64,000 nt of DNA, from assembly GCF_900188085.1 (NCBI RefSeq), contig NZ_FZOU01000006.1, forward strand, positions 271,557 to 335,556, read 5' to 3'. Each line of letters begins with the position of its first letter. Position 1 is the first letter of the stretch. Made by a program: the position numbers and the translations under genes. Shown piece by piece: positions 8,995-17,099 of the stretch. This DNA comes from Granulicella rosea. Its GTDB lineage: Bacteria; Acidobacteriota; Terriglobia; Terriglobales; Acidobacteriaceae. Under the pieces are notes generated by a model, which made no database searches, was not told the origin of the DNA, and was given only the letters and a program-made list of their open reading frames with translations.

Positions 8995-9480
8995 GTGAAC
9001 TTATTGAAGATCATTCTGATGCTTGCCGCTATCTATGGCGCGGTCCAGATCTTCTACGTAGTGCGAACCCGAGCAATGCGGTCTCTCGCGGCCCGGTGGA
9101 ACTTTCAATACATAGGCCCACCCCCACCAAGATGGTGGTGGCCTGTCACCCATCCGATAGTTCATCCCCCTGTACCGTCCTGGGTATCTCATCTCACTTT
9201 GTCAGGTCAGAGAGTCACACGCGTTTGGAATGTAATAGAGGGAGAGCATAACGGTATCAAAATCGTTATCTTCGACATCGTCCTGGGGGAGCATCGGAAC
9301 AGCCATCCATGCACGCTCATTGCATGTGAAACCGAACAAAGCCTGTTTCGCGCAATCACGTCAGTGGACCGCGTGTTGGAGAGCCACGGCTGGACAGTCC
9401 TCCACGGAGTCTGGTTTTTATGGTTTTCTTGGACGATGCGCGTAAGCCGGATTGAGAAGCACCTTCGCAATTTAGGGTGA
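8995..9480 (+). CDS. Membrane-anchored protein of unknown function
   Basis: A 161-residue protein starting at GTG 8995. Residues 4-22 form one hydrophobic segment (I-I-L-M-L-A-A-I-Y-G-A-V and following), with positively charged residues after it. It is probably a single-pass protein with the remainder on one side of the membrane. A Pro/Trp-rich stretch (P-P-P-P-R-W-W-W-P) follows. The C-terminal half carries an E-x-N-G-I-K-I-V-I-F-D segment. No domain is recognised. The gene shares the lower GC of the integrase gene 66 bases upstream and may have arrived with it. Confidence 0.6.
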   Translation: MNLLKIILMLAAIYGAVQIFYVVRTRAMRSLAARWNFQYIGPPPPRWWWPVTHPIVHPPVPSWVSHLTLSGQRVTRVWNVIEGEHNGIKIVIFDIVLGEHRNSHPCTLIACETEQSLFRAITSVDRVLESHGWTVLHGVWFLWFSWTMRVSRIEKHLRNLG

Positions 9481-9608
9481 TGGAGTCTCACCATCTCCGT
9501 CGATGGTTCCAATCACTCCCGATAAACGCCGTTCTCGTCAGATGTGATCTCGATGAATGCCAAAGCGCCGATGTACTCATCGAGCGCCCCCGCTCTTACA
9601 CTGCATCG

Positions 9609-10904
9609 CTACCGCTTCATCGCCTGTTCCGCCGCCATCGTCTTCTCCTTCCAGCTCTCGTACGTCAGCACGTTCTTCTCCCGCTCCCACTCGTCGGCGG
9701 GCAGCACCATGAGCTGCTCGCGGGCGATGCCCGGAAGGCCCGTGCCAAGCGCGTTCAGCCCGCCTTCGCGGTTCTCCTTCATGTAGTTCGGCGTGATGTC
9801 GACGTCGTTCGCGTGAGCCCAGTCGCTGATGTGCGTCGTGGGCATCCTCTCGATGTCGGCGGCGGTCCAGTTGGCGAAGTGGATCTGCTCGTTCAGCCAC
9901 GCGACGCCGGGGCGTTCGACCCACGCGGTGCGGTGGCTCATGCCGGGATCGACATGCGTGGTGAACAGGTTGCGGTCCGAGCCGTGCAGCGCCACGGCCT
10001 GCGCGCGCATGGCCGCAAACCACTCCGGCCCACGGTGCGGGATGTCCATCACCTCGTCCATCGAGCCGTTCTCGACCAGCATCGGCCCGCGGTCGGCGTT
10101 CAGGGTGTAGAGCACCGCGCCGCGCTTGTGGAACTCATCGCCGAGGATGCGCAAAGACCGCCACGGCGGCGCCTGGCACGGCAGCTTGCCCGTGTCGAAG
10201 CTCTTGCCGCCGTCGGCCTCGTCGTCGAACGTGCCGCCGCCGCTGAGCAGCACCGCGTGGATCGCCGGGTCGATCGCCCCGGTGATGCCGGTGATGAACG
10301 CGCCCATCGAGTACCCCACGGTCGCGATGCGCTTCGGATCGACCTCCGGCCGCTGGCCGAGATACGCGACCGCCTGCATGACATCGACCTGCATCAACCC
10401 GGCGAGCCGCTGTCCCCAGTCGTCGGCAGGCACGCCCTCGGGCGTCGCGACGATGGCGTCATGCGAGCCGGCGCGCGACTTGCGGTCGATGTTCCGCTCG
10501 CCCTCGCCGATGGGGTCGTACGTGACTACCACCGCGCCGGCGCGCGCGAACATCATGCCCGAATAGAACGCATACCACGCGAACTTGTCGCCGCCGTGTC
10601 CGTTCACCACGACGATGCCGGGCAGCTTGCCCTTTCTCTTCTCCGGCCGATAGACGATGGCGGGAACGCGCATGCCGCTGGCCGTCGCATACGTCACACG
10701 CTCGGCGATGACGCCCGCGACCGGCGAAAAGCTCGACCAGGTCTTCGCCTCGAGCGGCGGCAGCTCATCCGGCACGTATAGCGTGTGGCGAATCTGCGCC
10801 CGCCAGGCCGCGTCGCGCGCGCTGAGCGGCGGTCCGGCCTGCGCGTGGACGGATGGCAAAGAGACAAGAGCAAGAGTGGAAAGCATGAGGAGGCAGGTCT
10901 TCAT
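9609..10904 (-). CDS. Exported alpha/beta-hydrolase (acetylxylan-esterase-like)
   Basis: A 431-residue secreted esterase. The ATG at 10904 gives a Sec signal peptide ending near V-H-A-Q at residues 19-22. The frame is open upstream to 11033, but that extension has no protein character and overlaps the divergent symporter start region. The nucleophile elbow G-Y-S-M-G is at residues 197-201 (Ser199), with an oxyanion-type N-G-H-G-G at 101-105. The layout resembles the acetylxylan esterase / dienelactone hydrolase group common in plant-polymer degraders. It is divergent from the sodium/solute symporter, so the two may share a control region. Confidence 0.82.
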   Translation of the reverse strand: MKTCLLMLSTLALVSLPSVHAQAGPPLSARDAAWRAQIRHTLYVPDELPPLEAKTWSSFSPVAGVIAERVTYATASGMRVPAIVYRPEKRKGKLPGIVVVNGHGGDKFAWYAFYSGMMFARAGAVVVTYDPIGEGERNIDRKSRAGSHDAIVATPEGVPADDWGQRLAGLMQVDVMQAVAYLGQRPEVDPKRIATVGYSMGAFITGITGAIDPAIHAVLLSGGGTFDDEADGGKSFDTGKLPCQAPPWRSLRILGDEFHKRGAVLYTLNADRGPMLVENGSMDEVMDIPHRGPEWFAAMRAQAVALHGSDRNLFTTHVDPGMSHRTAWVERPGVAWLNEQIHFANWTAADIERMPTTHISDWAHANDVDITPNYMKENREGGLNALGTGLPGIAREQLMVLPADEWEREKNVLTYESWKEKTMAAEQAMKR

Positions 10905-11031
10905 GTCCACCAGCTTACAGTCGCCGAGCGGTCTCTGGCATCGTTGCAAGCGGAAGTTCGCCCCGGCGCCGTTCGTTCCCCACGCGGCTCTTTCCGATCC
11001 GCATGGCCGGTCAAGTACACTGACCCCACTC

Positions 11032-12477
11032 ATGAACCTTTACGCGATCGTTCTCGGCCTCATCGTTCTCACCCTTCTGACCGTCTCGCTGACCCGCATG
11101 AGCAAGGTCAAGACCAAGGCGGACTACCTCGTCGCGGGTCGCTCGCTGCCGGCGTTCGTGCTGGTCTTCACGCTGCTTTCGTCGTGGATCGGGTCGGGTT
11201 CGCTGCTGGGCGGGGCCGAAAACGCTTACCGCCACGGCTTCGCGGCGCTGTGGCAGGGCGGCGGCGGATGGGCCGGGCTGCTGCTCATCTACTTCATCGC
11301 GCCGCGCGCCCGCAAGTTCGCGCGCTTCACCATCCCGGACCTGCTGGAGGTCCGCTACAACCAGACCGCGCGGGTGCTGGGCGTCATCGCCATCCTCTTC
11401 ACCTACACGGCCATCACCTGCTACCAGTTCATCGGCGGCGGCGACATCGTCCACCTGATCTTCCCGTCGGTCTCGGCGATCGCCGGCCGGTACATCATCG
11501 CCGGCTTCGTCATCGTCTTCACCGCCATCGCCGGCATGAGCTCGGTTGCGTACATGGACGTCGCCATCGGCCTGCTGACCACCTTCACCATGATCGCCGC
11601 GCTGCCCGTGCTGATTCACCAGGCAGGCGGCATCGCCGCGGTCCATCTCGCGCTCCCCGCAACGCACTTCCAGCTCTTCGGCGATCTGAGCGGCATCCAG
11701 GCCGCGGAGCTGTTCCTGCCCACCTGCCTGCTGATGCTCGGCAACCAGTCCATGTACCAGAAGTTCTTCTCCGCCAGGAGCGAGAAGGACGCCACCCGCG
11801 CGGTGCTGGGCTGGGTGGTCGGCACGGTGATCCTCGAGAGCATCATCGTGGCCATCGCGGTGGTGGGTTCGGCGCTCTTCCCCACCGGCGAGGTCCACGA
11901 CCACCCGCGCGAGATCCTCGCCTACACCGGCCTGCATGGCCTGACCGGCTCCGGCCCGCTGATGCTGCTGGGCGCGCTGCTGATCGGCGCCATCTTCGCG
12001 AAGATCATCTCGACCGCGAACAACTACCTCTTCTCGCCCGCGACCAACCTGGTCAACGACGTCTTCGTGCGCTACATTTCGCCGGATGCGTCGAACACGA
12101 AGATTCTTTGGGTCTCGCGCGCGATGGTCGTGCTGCTTGGCGGCTGGGCGCTTTACCAGGGCCTGGGTACGGAGTCGGTGCTGAAGAAGAGCCTTTACGC
12201 GTACACGATCTACTCGGCCGCGCTGACGCCGGTGATCCTCGCGGCCTTCTTCTGGAAGCGCGCAACGGCTTCAGCCGCCGTCAGCAGCATCGCCGTCGGC
12301 ACCTTCGTCACGGTCTTCTGGGATTCGCAACTGGTGCATGACACGCTGCCGAAGATCGTCTCCGACCGCGACGCGATCTTCCCCGCTCTGATCGGCTCGC
12401 TCGCCGGCCTGCTGGTGGTCAGCCTGCTGACGCCTCCGCCGACGGCCGCGCAGTTGGAGCCCTTCGCGGAGGCCTAG
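11032..12477 (+). CDS. Sodium:solute symporter (SSS family)
   Basis: A 481-residue polytopic membrane transporter of the sodium/solute symporter family, with about 13 hydrophobic segments. The opening (A-D-Y-L-V-A-G-R-S-L-P-A-F) and the T-I-P-D-L-L-E-V-R-Y motif after the second loop are characteristic. The A-K-I-I-S-T-A-N-N segment near residues 320-330 corresponds to the sodium-site helix of the family. Substrate (sugar, amino acid, carboxylate or urea) cannot be assigned. The ATG at 11032 is favoured, as the open frame upstream overlaps the divergent esterase gene and reads as noise. Confidence 0.88.
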   Translation: MNLYAIVLGLIVLTLLTVSLTRMSKVKTKADYLVAGRSLPAFVLVFTLLSSWIGSGSLLGGAENAYRHGFAALWQGGGGWAGLLLIYFIAPRARKFARFTIPDLLEVRYNQTARVLGVIAILFTYTAITCYQFIGGGDIVHLIFPSVSAIAGRYIIAGFVIVFTAIAGMSSVAYMDVAIGLLTTFTMIAALPVLIHQAGGIAAVHLALPATHFQLFGDLSGIQAAELFLPTCLLMLGNQSMYQKFFSARSEKDATRAVLGWVVGTVILESIIVAIAVVGSALFPTGEVHDHPREILAYTGLHGLTGSGPLMLLGALLIGAIFAKIISTANNYLFSPATNLVNDVFVRYISPDASNTKILWVSRAMVVLLGGWALYQGLGTESVLKKSLYAYTIYSAALTPVILAAFFWKRATASAAVSSIAVGTFVTVFWDSQLVHDTLPKIVSDRDAIFPALIGSLAGLLVVSLLTPPPTAAQLEPFAEA

Positions 12478-12482
12478 GGAAC

Positions 12483-12581
12483 CTCTGATTAAGATAGGTC
12501 CGGGCTTTAGCCCGGACAATAAGCCCCGCAGAGTCAGTGGGGCTTTAGCCCCTGGGATATGGGTTGCGGACTTAATCAGAG
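12483..12581. repeat. Composite palindromic repeat, GGCTTTAGCC family, copy 1
   Basis: Terminal 11-bp inverted repeats (CTCTGATTAAG at 12483-12493 and its complement at 12571-12581) enclose two hairpins with a TTTA loop. One has 8-bp arms (12498-12517) and the other 5-bp arms around 12539-12552. The same design recurs at 31888-32054. Confidence 0.8.
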
Positions 12582-12631
12582 CACCTCTAGAGCGAGGAAC
12601 CGCGATGTGTCCAGCATCCAGCCACAACGCC

Positions 12632-12660
12632 TGTCATCCTGAGCGTAGCGAAGGACCTGC
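12632..12660 (+). repeat. CCTGAG-type repeat, single half-element
   Basis: A 29-base copy of the dispersed element that reads GTCATCCTGAGCG-N-AGCGAAGGA with a CCTGC tail. Other copies are at 36144, 36210, 56480, 56541, 59599 and 59711. A second shared module (TGCCGTTGCCTGTTC, within 12668-12684) follows and recurs at 30757-30773. Confidence 0.8.
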
Positions 12661-12693
12661 ATTGGCTTCTGCCGTTGCCTGTTCTTGCGGAGG

Positions 12694-12717
12694 CCCCATC
12701 TCGATTCTGAGTGGGGT
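12694..12717. repeat. GATTCT-loop hairpin, short copy
   Basis: Arms CCCCATCTC and GAGTGGGGT around a GATTCT loop. The loop and the CCCCAT/GTGGGG arm ends match the longer hairpin at 24646-24691, so this looks like a shorter member of the same family. Confidence 0.55.
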
Positions 12718-12799
12718 ACGAAACGGCGCGCCCCGTCCCTGCGCCCGGATACAGAGCTCTCGGCCATCTCAGCTGGCGATGAGCGGACATGCAAAACAA

Positions 12800-12825
12800 A
12801 GACGCCCGGATCTCTCCGGGCGTCT
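12800..12825 (-). terminator. Intrinsic terminator of the first Oar-like receptor gene
   Basis: A perfect 10-bp stem (12800-12809 with 12816-12825) and 6-base loop, 21 bases past the receptor stop. On the minus strand it is followed by TTTGTTTT. Confidence 0.85.
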
Positions 12826-12846
12826 CTGGTTTGCGGCTTGGTTGAG

Positions 12847-15800
12847 TTAGAAGATGAACTTGCCGATCAACTGGAGCTGACGAGCTCCGTAGATGGTGTT
12901 CGTCGTCGTGCTGGGAGTGGCGAACGCAGTTGCCTGCGTGAAGCAACCCAGACCGAGCGGGTTCGCCGCAGCGGTCGGGCAGGCGCCGCTGCCAGGAGCC
13001 ACGTACGAAGCGAGCGCCGTGTTCACCGAGAGGATGTTGCGGTGGTTCGCTACGTTGAAGAGCTCCGCTGCAACCTCGAAGTGGTACCGATCGCTGACGA
13101 TGGGGAACGAACGAGAGACGCGAGCGTCGGTGTTATGTACGCCAGGTCCCTTGAAGCCGTTACGGCCGGCGATGGCGTCCGGCACGCGAGCGCCAGGACC
13201 TGAAGTGAACAGAGCGTTGGTCACGCCGCTATCCGAGGTCAGGTTGCCAAGTGCTCCACCGCTGAGGGAAGTGATGGTGCCGCTGGTGTAACCGGTGATC
13301 GGCTCGCCGGTCTGCGCGGTGACGGTCGCCGAAAGGAGCCAGCCGTTCGCCGCGTACTTGGCGTACTTGTTCGAGATCGGCAGAGCCGACTTGGCCACGA
13401 TCGTGCCGACGAAACGGCCGCGGATGTCGAGGTCCGAGCGGGCATACTCTGCCGCGCGGCCCTGACGATGACCGAGAGCGAACGGGATGAGCGGAGCATC
13501 GGTGCCGTTGAAGGTGCCGTTGCCGCCGTAGGTCTGACCGCCGTCCATGGCGTGAGCCCAGGTGTAGTTGGCCAGAACCTCAACCCCGTGGCTCATCGGC
13601 TTGCGGAACGAAGCGACGAACGAGTGGTACCAGGAGTTGACATCCGAGAAGCCGGTCGCAACCGCGCCAACCGTGGTGTTCAGTCGGTTGGTGTAGACCG
13701 GAACGCTGAAGGTGCGGGGCGTACCACCCGTCGGGGTGTAGGTGTAGGTGCGGTTGGTGACGACCGAGTTCGGATCGATGTTGGTGTCGACATAGACCGG
13801 CAGGCGCAGAGCGCGGTTGCCGACGTACGACAGGGTCAGGCTGGCGTGGTAGGGCAGGGCCTGCTCGACCGCAAGATCGGCCGAATGCGACTGGGGGTTG
13901 CGGAAGCTGGGGTCCATACCGCGAATGGTAAGCGTCGCGGTGGGAACGGCAGCGAGACCGGTGGGCGTGATCGGAGCGCCCGTGACGGGGTTGACCGGAG
14001 CCGGACCCGGCGGGGTGTAGATCGGCACGCCGCCCTGAGGAGCGTAAGCAGCGTAGCTGGCGGAGTTGTTGTAGCAGACCGTGGCCGGAGCGACCGGAAC
14101 GCAGGCGACGCCGGTGGTGTTCGGACCCGCGGTGACGGTGCCGGCGGTGACGTAAGGTGTCGGCGCGCCGATGGCGCTGACCGGACCATACTGCTTCTGG
14201 TAGACGCCGTTCTCACGACGCAGCGTGTAGTAAGCGGAGTTCGAGACCTGGCCGAAGAAGATGCCGTAGCCGCCGCGAACCACCGTGCCGGGAAGCGGAT
14301 TCCAGGCGAAGCCGATGCGGGGCTGAACCATCTTGAAGTCAGGGTTGATCTGCGAGGTGGCGTTGTAGGCCACCGGGCTGGTCGCCTGCGGGAACGGCAT
14401 ATCCGGGCCGGGGACGAGCTGTACGTCGTAGCGGACGCCGATGCTCAGGAGCAGGCTCGGCTTCGCCTTCCACGCATCCTCGAGGAAGCCGTCGATGTTC
14501 TGGTTCCAGAAGTCGTCGGCTCCGACGCCGGTCAGCTGGTCGACGGTCTGGCTGAAGGAGTTGTAGTGGCGCGTGGAGGCGTTCGTGAAGACAGCCGAGG
14601 AACCCGTGCCGACCTGAGTGCGGGTCGCATTGGCGCCGAGCGCATCCTGCGCGAAGTTGATGAAGTTGAACTCGTTGTTCGCGTTGGAGTACGAGAAGCT
14701 GCCGTCGCCGCCGAAGAGGTTGGCGATCTGCTCGTGAACGAAGTTCAGATCGAAACCGGCCTTGACGGTGTGGTGGCCGAGCGTCATGGAGTAGACGTCG
14801 GTCGCCTGCCAGCGGTGCTCATCCGGGAACTTGCCGCGGGGCAGAGCGGAGGTTTCGCCAAAGGAGACGACGCCAGCGGTCGAGGAGCCGATGCTGTTCG
14901 CCGGTCCACCGGTGTTGGTGCCGTCCGTCTCGAGGTCGCGAGCCCACTGGAAGTGAACCACGTTGACCGAACGGCTGGAGAGCTGGGTCTCCGCGCTGGC
15001 GATCAGGATGCGCTCGTGGAAGTCTGCCGTGCCGTTCTGCGAGACGCCGCCGTTGTTGACCGTGGTGGCGCCGTTGTAGCCGTTCGGCTGGTGGAAGTTC
15101 GCGAAGAGGAACTCCGCCATGAGGTGAGTCTTCGAGGTGAGCTGATAGTCCAGGCGCGGGAAGTAGATGTCCTGCTTCGCGTTGCGCTGGAAGGCGCCGA
15201 GCTGACCCTGGATGGCCGTGACGACAGCCGCGCACTGGGTGGCGCTGACGTTCGGAATCGAGGTCGGGTAGGTGATGCCGTTGTCGGTCAGGTTGGTCGT
15301 GCCGCCGTCGCAGAGGTGGACGAGGTTGGCCACGTTGGTCGTCGAGGTGTTGTAGGTCGACAGGTACGTGATGGGATTGATCTTGCGGTAGCCGTCGTAG
15401 CTGAAGTGATAGAAGAGCTTGTCGTGCAGGATGGCGCCGCCGACGGAGACGCCGAACTGATGCTGCACCTTGATGGGCTGCGTGAGGTTGAAGGGATTGT
15501 TGGTCAGGCGGCCGCTGTACTTGTTCTGAGCATCGAGCGCGTTCCAGCCCGGCGTGCGGTAGTACTCGAACACGTCGCCGTGGAAGCTGTTCGAACCGGC
15601 CTTGGTGACGGCGTTGATGATACCGCCGGCAGCGCCGCCGAGCTCAGCCGAATATCCGGTGGCCGACGACTCGAACTCGCGGATGGAGTCGACCGGGAAG
15701 ACGTAGGGCGAACCGATCGAACGGCCACGCGCCTCCGAGAAGAACTGCTGATTGTTGTTCGCGCCGTCCACCAGGTTCTGGTTGTAGACGCCGGAGATGC

Positions 15801-16341
15801 CGCGGTAGCCGATGAGACCGGTGGTGCCGTCGGGAATAACGTTCGGCGTCAGGAGCACGAAGCTCTCGAAGCGGCGGCTGGCCACCGGAAGATTCGAGAC
15901 GATCTGCTGGCCGACGACCTGCGAGCCTTCCACCTTGTCCGCATCGATCAGCGGCGCGTCGGACGAGACGGTGACCTCGGTGGTGACGCTGGCGGCGGGA
16001 AGCGCGCCATCGACCGTGACGGAGGCGCCGACGGTGACGGCGATGTTCTTGCGATCCACCTTGCCGAACGAGCCGCCGCCGAGAACGACCTCATACGTGC
16101 CGGGCTGGAGGAAGCCGGCGGTGTAGTGGCCTTCGGAGTCGGTGGTCACGGTGCGCGTCGCGCCCGTTCCGGAGTTGATGACGGTGACGGAGACGCCGGG
16201 AACGACTGCGCCGGTGTTATCGCGGACGACGCCGTCGATGCCTCCGAGCGCCGCGGTCTGGGCAAAGGCTGGCGCCACGGACGAGGCGGCAATGAGACAA
16301 CATGCCGCGGCGGAAAGTGCGCGTTTCGTGAAGAAACTCAT
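12847..16341 (-). CDS. Oar-like TonB-dependent receptor with carboxypeptidase-regulatory domain
   Basis: A 1164-residue outer-membrane receptor. A Sec signal peptide (1-27, ending A-F-A-Q) is followed by a carboxypeptidase-regulatory Ig-like domain (about 33-115; D-G-V-V-R-D-N-T-G-A-V-V-P-G-V). Next come a TonB plug domain (about 125-260) and a long beta-barrel ending in Phe, as outer-membrane barrels do. In Acidobacteriota such Oar-type receptors are numerous and are thought to import plant-polymer fragments or metal complexes; the ligand here is unknown. An ATG with a GGAG site 12 bases upstream sets the start. It has its own terminator. The energy source could be the TonB-like protein encoded at 63453, which is inference. 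Confidence 0.9.
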   Translation of the reverse strand: MSFFTKRALSAAACCLIAASSVAPAFAQTAALGGIDGVVRDNTGAVVPGVSVTVINSGTGATRTVTTDSEGHYTAGFLQPGTYEVVLGGGSFGKVDRKNIAVTVGASVTVDGALPAASVTTEVTVSSDAPLIDADKVEGSQVVGQQIVSNLPVASRRFESFVLLTPNVIPDGTTGLIGYRGISGVYNQNLVDGANNNQQFFSEARGRSIGSPYVFPVDSIREFESSATGYSAELGGAAGGIINAVTKAGSNSFHGDVFEYYRTPGWNALDAQNKYSGRLTNNPFNLTQPIKVQHQFGVSVGGAILHDKLFYHFSYDGYRKINPITYLSTYNTSTTNVANLVHLCDGGTTNLTDNGITYPTSIPNVSATQCAAVVTAIQGQLGAFQRNAKQDIYFPRLDYQLTSKTHLMAEFLFANFHQPNGYNGATTVNNGGVSQNGTADFHERILIASAETQLSSRSVNVVHFQWARDLETDGTNTGGPANSIGSSTAGVVSFGETSALPRGKFPDEHRWQATDVYSMTLGHHTVKAGFDLNFVHEQIANLFGGDGSFSYSNANNEFNFINFAQDALGANATRTQVGTGSSAVFTNASTRHYNSFSQTVDQLTGVGADDFWNQNIDGFLEDAWKAKPSLLLSIGVRYDVQLVPGPDMPFPQATSPVAYNATSQINPDFKMVQPRIGFAWNPLPGTVVRGGYGIFFGQVSNSAYYTLRRENGVYQKQYGPVSAIGAPTPYVTAGTVTAGPNTTGVACVPVAPATVCYNNSASYAAYAPQGGVPIYTPPGPAPVNPVTGAPITPTGLAAVPTATLTIRGMDPSFRNPQSHSADLAVEQALPYHASLTLSYVGNRALRLPVYVDTNIDPNSVVTNRTYTYTPTGGTPRTFSVPVYTNRLNTTVGAVATGFSDVNSWYHSFVASFRKPMSHGVEVLANYTWAHAMDGGQTYGGNGTFNGTDAPLIPFALGHRQGRAAEYARSDLDIRGRFVGTIVAKSALPISNKYAKYAANGWLLSATVTAQTGEPITGYTSGTITSLSGGALGNLTSDSGVTNALFTSGPGARVPDAIAGRNGFKGPGVHNTDARVSRSFPIVSDRYHFEVAAELFNVANHRNILSVNTALASYVAPGSGACPTAAANPLGLGCFTQATAFATPSTTTNTIYGARQLQLIGKFIF

Positions 16342-16651
16342 ATTGGATCTGGCTCCTGAAGGTTTGCTCTGGGCTTTGATGGCCCATGGCGTGTACGGAT
16401 GTCCCGGCTTGTCTTAGGTCTCCACGCTGGGAGTGAGGTCTCGCCCCGAGGTTGGGTGCAAGCTTCGAGACAGCCGTCTCTAGTTTTTAGTAATTGCTCT
16501 AAGCCTCAATGACCGCAGGGGAGATGTCAAGCGAATTTACCGTCTTCTCATCCGATCGCTGCAACTTTTCCCGCGCGGAAGTCGTCTGTGTACCGCACAT
16601 AGGAAGCCGGCGCCCTCGGCGCGCAGCGAGCAGCCAGCCTCGAAGACCGGT
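16342..16651. other. 310-base gene-free upstream region of the receptor gene
   Basis: Lies between DUF2237 and the receptor on the same strand and must contain the receptor promoter. A short GAGAC/GTCTC palindrome (16467-16480) next to a T-rich run is visible. No promoter hexamers could be assigned with confidence, and no gene is supportable. Confidence 0.5.
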
Positions 16652-17053
16652 CTAGTGGAGCTGGTCCGGAATGACCGCGAACTGGATGAGCAGCTCGAAC
16701 GGCACGATCTTCAGGGTGTTTTCGTGCGTTGCCTCGAGCAGCACCGGGCAGCCGGCGCCGGCCTGCTGCACCTGCAGCCAACGCGCCGCGCAGACGCACC
16801 AGCGGTCGCCGGGCTTCAGCCCCGGAAATCCGTACTGCGGCATGGGCGTCGAAAGATCGTTGCCCAGCGCCTTCGACGCGGCCAGAAACTCCGCGTCCAC
16901 GATGCAGCAGATGGTGTGAACGCCGAGGTCGTCCGGCCCGGTCTCGCAGCAGCCGGTGCGGTAGAAGCCGGTCATGGGGTCGCAACCGCAGGTCGCGAGG
17001 GGCTGGCCGAGTACATTTTTTCCGCGGGCTTTGATAGGTTCGGTGGTCGGCAT
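16652..17053 (-). CDS. DUF2237 family protein
   Basis: A 133-residue Cys-rich protein that matches the DUF2237 family along its whole length. It shows N-V-L-G-Q-P-L, then D-P-M-T-G-F-Y-R-T-G-C-C-E-T-G and H-T-I-C-C, then G-N-D-L-S-T-P and G-F-P-G-L-K-P-G-D-R-W-C-V-C-A-A-R-W. The many conserved Cys residues suggest metal or redox chemistry, but the family has no established function. No signal peptide is present, so it is cytoplasmic. An AAGGAAG site precedes the ATG at 17053. Confidence 0.9.
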   Translation of the reverse strand: MPTTEPIKARGKNVLGQPLATCGCDPMTGFYRTGCCETGPDDLGVHTICCIVDAEFLAASKALGNDLSTPMPQYGFPGLKPGDRWCVCAARWLQVQQAGAGCPVLLEATHENTLKIVPFELLIQFAVIPDQLH

Positions 17054-17099
17054 GATCTTCCTTCTGCCCCTAGTATCCCACCTTTGCGACTTCGACGGG

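Larger units (their letters stand above)
12478..12846. other. Gene-free stretch filled with palindromic repeats and a terminator
   Basis: Between the convergent symporter and receptor genes there is no supportable gene. It holds a composite repeat (12483-12581), one half-element of the CCTGAG-type family (12632-12660), a copy of a shared module (12668-12684), a short GATTCT-loop hairpin (12694-12717) and an intrinsic terminator (12800-12825). The density of different repeat types suggests a dumping ground for small palindromic elements. Confidence 0.8.

Noticed and set aside
12483..12846. CRISPR-like array of short repeats
   Set aside because: The repeats are palindromic, of different types and not evenly spaced with unique spacers; no cas genes lie in the window.
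13468..16359. A 963-codon open frame on the plus strand
   Set aside because: Exact antisense shadow of the first Oar-like receptor gene; composition is Gly/Val/Arg/Asp-rich and repetitive, with no family match.
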